DNA from: Kaistia adipata DSM 17808 | GTDB lineage: Bacteria; Pseudomonadota; Alphaproteobacteria; Rhizobiales; Kaistiaceae | Assembly: GCF_000423225.1 (NCBI RefSeq) | Contig: NZ_KE383991.1 | Location: forward strand, 1,436,217-1,500,216 | Direction: 5' to 3' | DNA length: 64,000 nucleotides | Shown here: positions 41,984 through 51,080 of the stretch, in pieces | How the letters are laid out: each line of letters begins with the position of its first letter | Numbering within the stretch: position 1 is the first letter of the stretch | Made by a program: the position numbers and the translations under genes | The notes under the pieces: model-generated | What the model was told of the DNA's origin: nothing | The model's database searches: none | Seen by the model: the letters and a program-made list of their open reading frames with translations, nothing else

Positions 41984-43843
41984 ATGGCCCATTCGGTCAC
42001 CCGCCAGGTCCTGGACGACCTCAAGCCCTTCGAGGGACGGTTCGGCATGACCTGGCGGATCGCCCTGCTCTGCGCCCTCGTGGCCGCGGTGGCGATGATC
42101 TACAAGATCCCGGAGCCGGCCATCGGCTGCTACCTGATCATCTACCTGATGAAGCAGGACGCCTCGACCAACATCGTCATGGGGATCGGCTGCGCGATCC
42201 TGGTTACGATCTTCATCGCGCTCGTCCTGTTCCTGACCAAGCTGACGATCGAGGTCGCTTTCCTGCGGCTCGCGGTCATGGCGCTCGCCTCCTTCGCCTT
42301 CGTCTATCTCGGCGCGGTCAGCAAGCTCGGCGACCTCGGTTCCGACATGGCGCTGGTGATCACCTTCGCGCTCACCCTGGTCAGCGGCCTTCCGGTCGGC
42401 GAGGCCGTCACGCGCGGCCTTCTCTACGCCTGGCAGATGGTGACCATGCCGATGGCGCTGATGGTCTGCTTCAACCTGGTCGTCGGGATACCGCCGTCGC
42501 GCCTGCTACGCGCCACGGTCCGGGACCGGGTCAAGGCCGTGGCGGACGCCCTGACCGCGAACGATGCGGAGAGCCGGGACCGCCTGAAGGCCCTGCTCGA
42601 CGAGGGCAATGCCGAGCACGACCAGCGCGCCCTGCTGACCCGCATCCTGCATTACGTGCCGAAGCGCGACACCAACTGGCTAGCGCGCTCGATCGAGCAG
42701 AGCTACCGGCTCCTGCTGGCGGCTTTCGCCCTGCCGAATACGACCGCGCCGGAGATGCGGGCGCGCCTCGCCGCCCATGCCGATGCCGTCGTGGCCGCGA
42801 TCGCCGCCAAAACGCCGATCCCGGCGCCCGACGCGGAAGCGTCCGACGACACCGCCGTTCGCGAGATGTGGCAGACCTTCGCCGAACTCGCCGACCGCAA
42901 CCCGACCTGGCCGAAGATCGCGCAGGAGCCGTTCTTCGTCGCCGACGCGCTCCGCAACCCGACCTATCAGGGCTTCGCCCTGAAGACGACGCTGGCGGCG
43001 ATGCTCAGCTACATCATCTATGCCGGCATGGACTGGCAGGGCATCCACACGGCGATGATCACCTGCTTCGTCGCGGCGCTCGGCACCACCGGCGAGACGG
43101 TGCACAAGCTGACGCTGCGCATCGTCGGCTGCCTGATCGGCGCGGCGATGGGCATCGCCGCCATCCTGTTCATCATTCCGAACCTCACCAGCGTCGGCGG
43201 GCTGATGGTACTGGTCTTCGTGGCGCTTCTGCCGGCGGCCTGGGTCACGTCGGGCAGCGAGCGGATCTCCTATGGCGGCGTCCAGATCGGCCTCGCCTTC
43301 CTGCTGACGGTCCTGCAGGGCTTCGAGCCGGGCATCAGCATGGATTCCGCCCGCGACCGCATCATCGGCATCCTGCTCGGCAATGTCATGGTCTATGTGA
43401 TCTTCACCCAGATCTGGCCGGTCGGCGTCATCGACGGGGTCCGCGGCCACCTGTCCAGGGCCATGTCGTCATTGGCCCGCCTCGCGGCACTGCCCGCCGA
43501 CGACCGTCGCGGCGCCGTCGACGCCGCCTCGGCCGCGATGATCAACCTCCGGCAGGCCGAGGACCAACTGGCCCTGGCGCATTTCGAGCCGGACAGCCTG
43601 CGACCGGACGAGAGCACCATTCGCCGCCTCAAGGCGGTGATGGCCGAGGCCGATCACCTCGCCGCCGATCTCGTGGTCGGCCCGAAGGATCCGGGCGACG
43701 CGGCGCGCCTCCAGGGGCTGGCCGCGTCGATCGCGACCGCAAGGCCCTCCGCCGCCGATCCGGCCGCAAGCCTTCCGTCATCCATTCCGGATACACTGGC
43801 CGCGCAGCGCATTGCGCGAATCGAGCATGTCCTGGTGAATTGA
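41984..43843 (+). CDS. FUSC-family inner-membrane transporter (MdtO-like)
   Basis: 619 residues with two blocks of hydrophobic helices (about 20-175 and 330-480) separated by a cytoplasmic region, the FUSC/aromatic-acid exporter architecture (AaeB, MdtO). FALKTTLAAMLSYIIYAGMDWQGIHTAMITC is typical of the second block. With the adaptor and outer-membrane gene it should export aromatic or cationic toxic compounds; MdtNOP in E. coli is linked to sulfonamide and puromycin resistance. The substrate here is unknown. Confidence 0.87.
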   Translation: MAHSVTRQVLDDLKPFEGRFGMTWRIALLCALVAAVAMIYKIPEPAIGCYLIIYLMKQDASTNIVMGIGCAILVTIFIALVLFLTKLTIEVAFLRLAVMALASFAFVYLGAVSKLGDLGSDMALVITFALTLVSGLPVGEAVTRGLLYAWQMVTMPMALMVCFNLVVGIPPSRLLRATVRDRVKAVADALTANDAESRDRLKALLDEGNAEHDQRALLTRILHYVPKRDTNWLARSIEQSYRLLLAAFALPNTTAPEMRARLAAHADAVVAAIAAKTPIPAPDAEASDDTAVREMWQTFAELADRNPTWPKIAQEPFFVADALRNPTYQGFALKTTLAAMLSYIIYAGMDWQGIHTAMITCFVAALGTTGETVHKLTLRIVGCLIGAAMGIAAILFIIPNLTSVGGLMVLVFVALLPAAWVTSGSERISYGGVQIGLAFLLTVLQGFEPGISMDSARDRIIGILLGNVMVYVIFTQIWPVGVIDGVRGHLSRAMSSLARLAALPADDRRGAVDAASAAMINLRQAEDQLALAHFEPDSLRPDESTIRRLKAVMAEADHLAADLVVGPKDPGDAARLQGLAASIATARPSAADPAASLPSSIPDTLAAQRIARIEHVLVN

Positions 43844-43847
43844 GAGC

Positions 43848-45410
43848 ATGATGGCGAGTCCTTCCGAAACATGCCGGCGCAACCGCGTGATCCTCCGCCT
43901 CGTCGCGTCGACCGGCCTGCTCGCCCTGATCTCCGGCTGCGCCCAATATGCGGAGCAACTGGCGCCCGATTCGCCGAGCGAGCCCTGGCAGCAGGGCCGC
44001 AAGACCGGCCCGAGCCTGCTGCCCCAGCCCGCCTCGGCCCGGCAAGGCCCCGCCGCGACCGATTTCGGCGTGCGCGGCATGACCGAGACGACGGCGCTGT
44101 CCGCGCCTCCGGAGACGCAGCCCGGCAAGGTCTACCAGCTCCCCGAGCTGATCGACATTTCGGCCCGGCACAATCCGGCGACGCGCGTCGCCTGGGAACA
44201 GGCGCGCCAGGCGGCGCTCGCCGTCGGCATCGCCGAATCGACCTTCCTGCCGACGCTCTCCGCCAACGTCATCGGCGGCTCGCAGCAGAACGTCACGCCC
44301 GTCGACGTCCTCGGCCAGACGCGGGACATCAAGACCACCGTCGACGGCTCGACCTCCGCCGTCGCGCTGCAATGGCTGATCTTCGATTTCGGGCAGCGCA
44401 GAGCCGCCGCCAATGTGGCGAAGCAGCTCTCGACGGCCGCCAACATCAACTTCAATGGCGCGCATCAGCTGCTCATCTTCAACGTCACCCGCGCCTATTA
44501 CCAGTACGGCGCCACCCAGACGGGCGCCGAGATCGCCGGCCAGTCGCTGCGCAACAGCCGCGCGATCCTCGACGCGGCCGTCGCGCGCGAGAAGAACGGC
44601 CTCGGCACCACCGTCGAGGTGGCGCAGGCGCGCCAGCAGGTCGCGCAGTCCGAGCTGCGCCAGGTGACGGCGGCCGGCCTGAAGCAGGACGCCTACCAGG
44701 CGCTGCTGGCGGCGATGGGCGTTTCGCCCACGATGCAGATCAAGGTCGCCGGCTCCGGCAGCCGCCGCCTGCCGGCGCCTTCCGACGTCTCGACCGAGGA
44801 GATGATCGAGCAGGCCCTGGCGCGACGCCCGGACGTGCTCGCCAGCTACGCGGCGATGAAGGCCGGCCAGGCCGGCATCGACGTCGCCAAGGCCGACTTC
44901 ATGCCGAAGGTCTACATGGCCGGCGTCGCCGGCCAGGGCACGGGCGGCTTCGACGCCTCGGGCCTGCCGACCATCGGCCAGCAGACCTCCGGCACCGGCA
45001 TCCTCGTCGGCGCGGCCGTGCCGCTCTATGATGGCGGCCTGCGCGCCGCCAATTTGAAGGCGGCCGAATCGCGCGCCGCCGCCGCGCGCGCGACCTTCCA
45101 CAAGACGCAGGAAGAAGCCGTCCGCGAGATGGTCGTCGCCTCGAACACGCTGCGCTCGGCGCTGGCCTCCTATCGCGCCGCGAGCAAGCTGACCGACGCG
45201 GCCAGCGTCACCTATGACGCCGCGCTCGACGCCTATCGCAACGGCCTCGGCACGGTGACGGCGGCAACGGCGGCCGACAGCGGCCTGCTGGACGCCCGCC
45301 AGGCCCGGACCGACGCGCACGCCGCCTCGCTGATCGCGGCGGCGAATCTCGCCTTCGTGCTCGGCACGATGACGTCGCCGCAGGCGGCCGATTCGATCCG
45401 CTATCGCTAG
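43848..45410 (+). CDS. TolC-family outer-membrane efflux protein (MdtP-like)
   Basis: 520 residues. Lipoprotein signal with lipobox (LISGCAQ, Cys about 28), then the OEP repeats: two related helical halves, with YQYGATQTGAEIAGQSL and RNSRAILDAAVAREKNGLGTTVEVAQARQQ in the first and SYRAASKLTDAASVTYDAALDAYRNGLG in the second. It forms the outer-membrane exit duct for the preceding two genes. It ends 14 bases from the convergent AspT-like gene. Confidence 0.88.
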   Translation: MMASPSETCRRNRVILRLVASTGLLALISGCAQYAEQLAPDSPSEPWQQGRKTGPSLLPQPASARQGPAATDFGVRGMTETTALSAPPETQPGKVYQLPELIDISARHNPATRVAWEQARQAALAVGIAESTFLPTLSANVIGGSQQNVTPVDVLGQTRDIKTTVDGSTSAVALQWLIFDFGQRRAAANVAKQLSTAANINFNGAHQLLIFNVTRAYYQYGATQTGAEIAGQSLRNSRAILDAAVAREKNGLGTTVEVAQARQQVAQSELRQVTAAGLKQDAYQALLAAMGVSPTMQIKVAGSGSRRLPAPSDVSTEEMIEQALARRPDVLASYAAMKAGQAGIDVAKADFMPKVYMAGVAGQGTGGFDASGLPTIGQQTSGTGILVGAAVPLYDGGLRAANLKAAESRAAAARATFHKTQEEAVREMVVASNTLRSALASYRAASKLTDAASVTYDAALDAYRNGLGTVTAATAADSGLLDARQARTDAHAASLIAAANLAFVLGTMTSPQAADSIRYR

Positions 45411-45424
45411 GTTTCGGCCGGCCT

Positions 45425-47125
45425 TCAGGACGCCAGCAGCACGATCAGGATGCCGCCGATCGTCAAAAGCGTGTTGGCGACGGCGCAGCTGACGGTGAAG
45501 CCGAGCGCCGGCGTCTGGCTCTTTGCCCGCGCCGTCAGCATGCCGAGCGAGGCCGTCGAGGCGCGCGCGCCGGCGCAGCAGCCGAGCACGATCGCGTCGT
45601 CGAATCGGAAGATGTATTTGCCGATATAGAGGGCGAGGATCAGCGGAACGGTGGTCACCGCCATGCCCCAGAGGAACAGGCTGAAGCCGAGCTGCTGGAC
45701 GCCGGCGACGAAGCTCGGGCCGGAGGACAGGCCGACGACGGCGATGAACATGTTGAGGCCGAGCGTGTTCATCAGCCAGTTGGCGGCCGGCGGGATGCGC
45801 CCGAAGGTCGGATGGACCGAGCGCAGCCAGCCGAGCGCGATGCCGGCGAGCAGCACGCCGCCCGACGACGACAACGCGACCGGCACCGAGCCGATACGCA
45901 GCACGGCGCTGCCGATCAGCGCGCCGATGACGATCGCGGCGGCGACGAGCCCGATGTCGGTCTCTTCGGTGGCGCGGTCGGCGCGGCCGAAATCGGCGAG
46001 CGCCCGGGTGATCTCCTGCGGCCGCCCGACGACGGTCACAACGTCGCCGCGGTGCAGTTCCGTCGCGGGCAGGATCGGGATCTCGACTCCCGTCGCGCCG
46101 CGCTGGATCCGGCGCAGGAAGATGCCGCGCGTGCTCGGCAGTTCAGCAAGCTCGCCGAGCGTCTTGCCATTGGCCTTGCGGCTGGTGATGAGGATCTCGG
46201 TACCCTCGACGGGCACGTCCAGCAGATCCGCGTCCTCGACCTCGATCACATCCGCGCCGGCCAGGCCCATGACGCTCTGGCGACTGCCGGCGACGGCGAT
46301 CCCGTCATCCACCTGCAGCACGAGGTCGGCTGTCGCCTCGATGATCTTGCCATCGCGCCGCACGCGCTCGATGAAGATGCGGGCATGATCCTGCGCGGCC
46401 TCGACCTGCACCGTCGTGCGGCCGACAAGGCCGGACCCCGCCTCAATCCGATAGGCCCGGGCAATGAAATGGTGCCACGCCGTCTGGCCATGGCCATGCC
46501 GGCGATGGCCGCCCATCTTGACCTCATAGGCCCGGCAGGCGGCGACGAGGTCGAAGCCGAGCAGCTTCGGCCCGATCACGCAGATGATCATCGTCGCGCC
46601 GATCGTGCCGAAGATGTAGGTCATGGCGAAGGCCGTCGGCACGGCGTGCTCGAGCTTTGTCGCCTCCGTGGCGGAGACGCCGAGCTGGCCGATCGCGTCA
46701 ACGGAAAGCGGGAGCGCCGAGGAGATGGTCGCGGCGCCGGCGAACAGGCCCGCCGTCGAGCCGACATCATAGCCGGCGATCCGCCCCGCCAGCCACGCCG
46801 AACCCAGGCAGAGCGCCGAAACCATGACCGCGAACAACGCCTGCGGCAGGCCGTTCTTGGCGATGCCCTGCACGAATTGCGGACCGACGCCGTAGCCGAT
46901 CGCGAACAGGAACATCAGGAAGAAGATGGAGCGGACGTCGTTGGAAACGGTGATGCCGAGCTGGCCGACGGCGAGCGCCGTGAGCAGCGTCCCGGTCACC
47001 GCGCCGAGACCGACGCCCCGGTAGGTCAGCTTGCCGACATAGGCGCCGATCGAGAGACAGACGAAGACCGCGATCTCCGGATTGGTCCGCAGCGTATCAA
47101 CAAGCCAGTTCCACATGTGATTCAT
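45425..47125 (-). CDS. Aspartate-alanine-antiporter-like (AAEx/AspT family) transporter
   Basis: 566 residues. Two membrane blocks (about 1-195 and 385-566) with the paired family motifs GYGVGPQF and VVGLSSGPSF, flanking a cytoplasmic region with two RCK_C/TrkA_C domains (about 210-370). The length and layout match AspT (561 residues), an electrogenic dicarboxylate/amino-acid exchanger; the actual substrate may differ. The start MNHMWNW at 47125 is chosen; ATG 47116 is also possible. A LuxR-type regulator gene lies 108 bases upstream on the same strand. Confidence 0.85.
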   Translation of the reverse strand: MNHMWNWLVDTLRTNPEIAVFVCLSIGAYVGKLTYRGVGLGAVTGTLLTALAVGQLGITVSNDVRSIFFLMFLFAIGYGVGPQFVQGIAKNGLPQALFAVMVSALCLGSAWLAGRIAGYDVGSTAGLFAGAATISSALPLSVDAIGQLGVSATEATKLEHAVPTAFAMTYIFGTIGATMIICVIGPKLLGFDLVAACRAYEVKMGGHRRHGHGQTAWHHFIARAYRIEAGSGLVGRTTVQVEAAQDHARIFIERVRRDGKIIEATADLVLQVDDGIAVAGSRQSVMGLAGADVIEVEDADLLDVPVEGTEILITSRKANGKTLGELAELPSTRGIFLRRIQRGATGVEIPILPATELHRGDVVTVVGRPQEITRALADFGRADRATEETDIGLVAAAIVIGALIGSAVLRIGSVPVALSSSGGVLLAGIALGWLRSVHPTFGRIPPAANWLMNTLGLNMFIAVVGLSSGPSFVAGVQQLGFSLFLWGMAVTTVPLILALYIGKYIFRFDDAIVLGCCAGARASTASLGMLTARAKSQTPALGFTVSCAVANTLLTIGGILIVLLAS

Positions 47126-47233
47126 TCTCGACAATTGCGCGCGCCGGCACCGGCGCAACTCGAAGAAGGCCGCAGCCGGAATAGCAGCGCCGCATGACGG
47201 GCCGATATCGCCCGGGCCGCATGCGGCGCGGGG

Positions 47234-48004
47234 TCAGAGCGATGCGTAGATCGCCGCCGCCTGGGCGCGGGAGCCGACCTCCAGCTTCTTCAGGATCTCG
47301 ATGACGTGATAGTCGACCGAGCGCTTGGATTGCCCGACGATCAGCGCGATCTCGGCATTCGACTTGCCATGCGCGACCCATTTGAGGATTTCGCGCTGCA
47401 GGCAGGAAAGCGATCGAAACTTGGCGCCAGCGCCGGATGGCTGTCCGGTCACCAGGCCGATCGCCGCGCCGCGGGACCTGGCCACCATGCCGAGGATCGA
47501 CGCGGCGTGCAGCGCATCGGCAGGCGGCTCGCGGTCGGAGAAAGTCAAAAGCGTCAGCGCCCCGATCCGTTCCGCGCCGCCCCGAAGCGGGATGGTCAGC
47601 CCGCCCGTGATGCCCACATGCTTGATGTATTCGTGATATTCCGACCGCGCGGGATCGTCCCAGGTTCCCCGTCGCCAGCACAGCGGGCCAGCTCCGGTCG
47701 CGGCGTATTCGAGCAGCGGATCCCTCTCCGACCACCCCTCCCGCTCATAGGCGATCAGCTCATCGCAGGACCAGTTGGTCAGCGTCGGATCCGTCATGAA
47801 CTCGTGCTTGGCGCGTTTCTCACAGGCCAGGTTGAAACTGTCGAACCCAAGCGCGCGAACGGCCGCATATACTACCGATTGCAACTCAAGCTTGTTTCCA
47901 GCATCGCATATACTTGAAACATACCTCGCGGTGACTTCAAGCAAATGCAATGCGCAGCTCCATTCAATGCCGCAGCAAAAAAGCCGCACCAACGAAATAA
48001 TCAA
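47234..48004 (-). CDS. LuxR-type regulator with autoinducer-binding domain, no LuxI in window
   Basis: 256 residues as read from a TTG at 48004; no ATG is available until residue 70, so the start is uncertain. The autoinducer-binding domain (about 35-165) has Y86, D95, P96 and W110 at exactly the spacing of TraR Y61, D70, P71 and W85, but the TraR W57 position is Glu82. The C-terminal LuxR HTH (about 190-250; SNAEIALIVGQSKRSVDYHVIEILKKL) is intact. No synthase gene is present nearby, so it is a LuxR solo in this window. It may control the AspT-like gene downstream. Confidence 0.82.
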   Translation of the reverse strand: MIISLVRLFCCGIEWSCALHLLEVTARYVSSICDAGNKLELQSVVYAAVRALGFDSFNLACEKRAKHEFMTDPTLTNWSCDELIAYEREGWSERDPLLEYAATGAGPLCWRRGTWDDPARSEYHEYIKHVGITGGLTIPLRGGAERIGALTLLTFSDREPPADALHAASILGMVARSRGAAIGLVTGQPSGAGAKFRSLSCLQREILKWVAHGKSNAEIALIVGQSKRSVDYHVIEILKKLEVGSRAQAAAIYASL

Positions 48005-48442
48005 GCCGAAATATTATTATAAGCAAACAAATATATCAAGGCAACCATTGGTTGGCAAGCGGTTGACCGATCAGTTGCTGCGCGACAGTTCCGCTCCTAT
48101 ATTGGCAAACCCGGGATGGAGCATCGTCCCGCAAAGCGGCGCGATTTCATAAGGTCGCTATAAAATAAATGTGACCGGGGTAATTGTGGGGATGTCGTGT
48201 TTTCCCACCGCTTTCGAATGGCTAGGAGCGACAAAACGTCGTATCTCTACCAGATGCGAGACGGGTAGCGGAGACCGATCGGAGGCGGCGAACGACTATC
48301 AAGCGATCGAGCGGCAGCTCCACTGCCTTCCCTGCGCCACCGCCAAGCTACCGCCGACTGTCACATACCCGAAGCACGCTATGCCTAAGCATAGTCAGAT
48401 GTCGATCAGCGTAGATTAGCTGCAACTTGTTTGGAGACGACG
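48005..48442. promoter_or_regulatory. Intergenic region between LuxR-type gene and urease, with inverted repeat
   Basis: 438 bases with no convincing gene, and clearly more AT-rich (notably 47995-48060 and 48155-48190) than the surroundings. It contains ctatgc-ctaa-gcatag at 48379-48394, 38 bases upstream of the ureA ribosome binding site, a possible operator for the urease operon. The rest presumably holds divergent promoters for the LuxR-type gene and urease. Confidence 0.45.
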
Positions 48443-48745
48443 ATGCATTTGACACCGCGGGAGTTTGACAAACTCATCATCCACACGATGGCGGACGTCG
48501 CGCTCAAGCGTAAGGCCAAGGGGCTGAAGCTGAACCACCCCGAGACGGTCGCCGTGCTGTGCCAGTACGTGCTCGAGGGCGCGCGCGAGGGCAAGTCGGT
48601 GGAAGAAGTCATGGATGGCGCGCGCCACGTCCTCACCGTCGACGACGTCATGGACGAAGTCCCCGCCATGCTCGGCATGATCCAGGTCGAGGCCGTCTTC
48701 ACCGATGGCAGCCGCCTCGTCAGCCTGCACAGCCCAATCGTCTGA
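48443..48745 (+). CDS. ureA: Urease gamma subunit
   Basis: 100 residues, the standard UreA length. [11 protein letters not shown] at the N-terminus and [34 protein letters not shown] at the C-terminus are textbook UreA. Urease hydrolyses urea to ammonia and carbamate in the cytoplasm as a (UreABC)3 assembly. The ATG at 48443 has ggaga 6 bases upstream. First gene of the ureABCEFGD operon. Confidence 0.97.
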   Translation: MHLTPREFDKLIIHTMADVALKRKAKGLKLNHPETVAVLCQYVLEGAREGKSVEEVMDGARHVLTVDDVMDEVPAMLGMIQVEAVFTDGSRLVSLHSPIV

Positions 48746-48784
48746 CCCGGCTCTAGGCCGTCTAAAACGTTTCAGGAGGTTGCC

Positions 48785-49288
48785 TTGGCCAAGAAATCCA
48801 CGCCCGCCGACGCTCCGAAGGCCGCGGCGAAGTCCGCCGCTGCGAGCGCGCCGAAGTCCGCGGCGAAGGCCGCTCCCACGCCGCCCGGCGGCTATGTCGT
48901 CGCCCCCGGCTCGATCGAGCTCAACCCCGGCCGGCCGCGCACCGCGATCACCGTCCGCAACACCGGCGACCGGCCCATCCAGATCGGATCGCACTTCCAC
49001 TTCTTCGAGGTGAACCGCTACCTCGAGTTCGATCGCGCCGCCGCCTTCGGCCAGCGCCTCGACATCCCCGCCAACACGGCCGTGCGCTTCGAGCCGGGCG
49101 ACGAGAAGGACGTGACGCTCGTGCCCTATGGCGGCAAGCGCTTCGTCTATGGCTTCAACAATCTGGTCGATGGCTGGACCGGTGAAGGGCCGAAGCCCGG
49201 CTATACACCGAACCGGGACCATTCGATCGCGAAGGCAGAGGAACTCGGATTCAAGTCGCGCGCGCAGAAGTCGAAGCCCGCGAAGTAA
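48785..49288 (+). CDS. ureB: Urease beta subunit with N- and C-terminal extensions
   Basis: 167 residues against the usual 100-110. The UreB core ([15 protein letters not shown] to KRFVYGFNN, about 33-126) is normal, including [11 protein letters not shown]. An N-terminal extension of about 33 residues rich in Ala, Lys and Ser ([13 protein letters not shown]) and a C-terminal tail of about 40 basic residues surround it. Start is TTG at 48785 with a near-ideal aggagg 5 bases upstream, which supports the extension being translated. No signal-sequence character is present. Confidence 0.92.
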   Translation: MAKKSTPADAPKAAAKSAAASAPKSAAKAAPTPPGGYVVAPGSIELNPGRPRTAITVRNTGDRPIQIGSHFHFFEVNRYLEFDRAAAFGQRLDIPANTAVRFEPGDEKDVTLVPYGGKRFVYGFNNLVDGWTGEGPKPGYTPNRDHSIAKAEELGFKSRAQKSKPAK

Positions 49289-49327
49289 TCCCGCCTCCCT
49301 CCCACCAGATTCCAAAGGTACGGCGTC

Positions 49328-51049
49328 ATGACCCAGATATCCCGTCAGCAATACGCTGATCTTTACGGTCCCACGGTCGGCGACAAGATCCGTCTCGGCA
49401 ACACCGATCTCTATGTCGAGATCGAGCAGGACCTGCGCGCAGTCTACGGCGACGAGCTCCAGTACGGCGGCGGCAAGACCCTGCGCGACGGCATGGGCTC
49501 GGAGAACCAGCTGACCCAAGAGGCGGGCTGCCTTGATCTCGTGATCACCAACGTCACGGTCATCGAGCCCACGCTCGGCGTGGTCAAGGCCGACGTCGGC
49601 ATCCGCAACGGCCGCATCGTCGGCCTCGGCAAGGCCGGCAACCCCTCGACCATGGACGGCGTCACGCCCGGCCTCGTCACCGGCGCCTCGACCGACGCGA
49701 TCTCGGGCGAGCACCTGATTCTGACCGCCGGCGGCATGGACACGCACGTCCACTACATCTCGCCCCAGCAGGTCTACGCGGCCCTCTCCAACGGCATCAC
49801 CACGCTCTGGGGCGGCGGCATCGGCCCGGTCGACGGCAGCAATGGCGTCACGACCACCAATGGCCCGTGGAACCTCGAGATGATGCTGCGCTCGATCGAG
49901 GGGCTTCCGATCAATATCGGCCTGCTCGGCAAGGGCAACTCGACCGGCCTGGGCCCGATGATCGAGCAGCTGCATGGCGGCGCCGCCGGCTTCAAGGTGC
50001 ACGAGGACTACGGCGCGACGCCGTCGGCGATCCGCGCCTGCCTTTCCGTCGCCGACGACTATGACGTCTCGGTCGCCGTCCACACCGACACGCTGAACGA
50101 ATCCGGCTATGTCGAGGACACGATCGCCGCGTTCGACGGCCGTACGATCCACACCTTCCACAGCGAGGGCGCCGGCGGCGGCCACGCCCCGGACCTGCTG
50201 AAGGTGGTCGGCCAGAGCAACGTGCTGCCGAGCTCGACCAACCCGACCCTGCCATGCGGCAAGAACTCGGTCGCCGAGCTCTTCGACATGATCATGGTTT
50301 GCCACAACCTCAACCCGAAGATCCCGTCCGACGTGGCCTTCGCGGAAAGCCGCGTTCGCGCGGAAACGATCGTCGCGGAGAGCGTGCTGCACGACCTCGG
50401 CGCGATCTCGATGATCGGCTCGGACTCGCAGGCCATGGGCCGCATCGGCGAGACCTTCCTGCGCGCCCTGCAGACCGCGGACGCGATGAAGAAGGCCCGC
50501 GGCCAGCTCGACGAGGACGCGCCGGGCAACGACAATTTCCGCGTGCTCCGCTACGTCGCCAAGGTGACGATCAACCCCGCGCTCACCGCCGGCCTGGCGC
50601 ATGAGATCGGCTCGATCGCGCCCGGCAAGTTCGCCGACCTGGTGCTGTGGGAGCCCGCCTTCTTCGGCGCCAAGCCGAAGATGGTGCTGAAGGGCGGCTT
50701 CGTCGCCTGGGCCAATATGGGCGACCCGAACGCCTCGCTGCCGACGCCGCAGCCGATGTACTACCGGCCGATGTTCGGCGGCTTCGGCAGCGCGCTGCCG
50801 AAGAGCTCGATCACCTTCGTCTCGCGCGCCGCATATGACGACAAGATCGGCGAGAAGCTCGGCCTCGAGCGCAACATCTCCGCCGTCAACGGCACGCGCA
50901 CGCTCGGCAAGCGTCACATGGTCCGCAACGACTACCTGCCCAACATCGACGTCAACCCGGAGACTTTCGCGGTGACCATCGACGGCAAGCACGTGACCGT
51001 CGACCCGCCGAAGAGCATTTCGCTGAACCAGCTCTACTTCTTCAGTTGA
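49328..51049 (+). CDS. ureC: Urease alpha (catalytic) subunit
   Basis: 573 residues. All nickel ligands and catalytic residues are present with a constant +6 offset to the Klebsiella enzyme: H140 and H142 (THVHY), carbamylated K223 (GFKVHED), H252, H278 and D366 (SDSQAMGR), and flap residues C325-H326. In the mobile flap, the residues after C-H are N-L-N, where most ureases have H-L-D. Encodes the bi-nickel active site that hydrolyses urea. Confidence 0.96.
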   Translation: MTQISRQQYADLYGPTVGDKIRLGNTDLYVEIEQDLRAVYGDELQYGGGKTLRDGMGSENQLTQEAGCLDLVITNVTVIEPTLGVVKADVGIRNGRIVGLGKAGNPSTMDGVTPGLVTGASTDAISGEHLILTAGGMDTHVHYISPQQVYAALSNGITTLWGGGIGPVDGSNGVTTTNGPWNLEMMLRSIEGLPINIGLLGKGNSTGLGPMIEQLHGGAAGFKVHEDYGATPSAIRACLSVADDYDVSVAVHTDTLNESGYVEDTIAAFDGRTIHTFHSEGAGGGHAPDLLKVVGQSNVLPSSTNPTLPCGKNSVAELFDMIMVCHNLNPKIPSDVAFAESRVRAETIVAESVLHDLGAISMIGSDSQAMGRIGETFLRALQTADAMKKARGQLDEDAPGNDNFRVLRYVAKVTINPALTAGLAHEIGSIAPGKFADLVLWEPAFFGAKPKMVLKGGFVAWANMGDPNASLPTPQPMYYRPMFGGFGSALPKSSITFVSRAAYDDKIGEKLGLERNISAVNGTRTLGKRHMVRNDYLPNIDVNPETFAVTIDGKHVTVDPPKSISLNQLYFFS

Positions 51050-51080
51050 TCACCCGCATTTCGGTGCGGCAGAGGCACAC

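Noticed and set aside
48416..50992. 858-codon minus-strand open frame across urease genes
   Set aside because: Exactly antisense to ureA, ureB and ureC, whose families are certain. The Val/Asp/Arg-rich translation is an artefact of codon bias.
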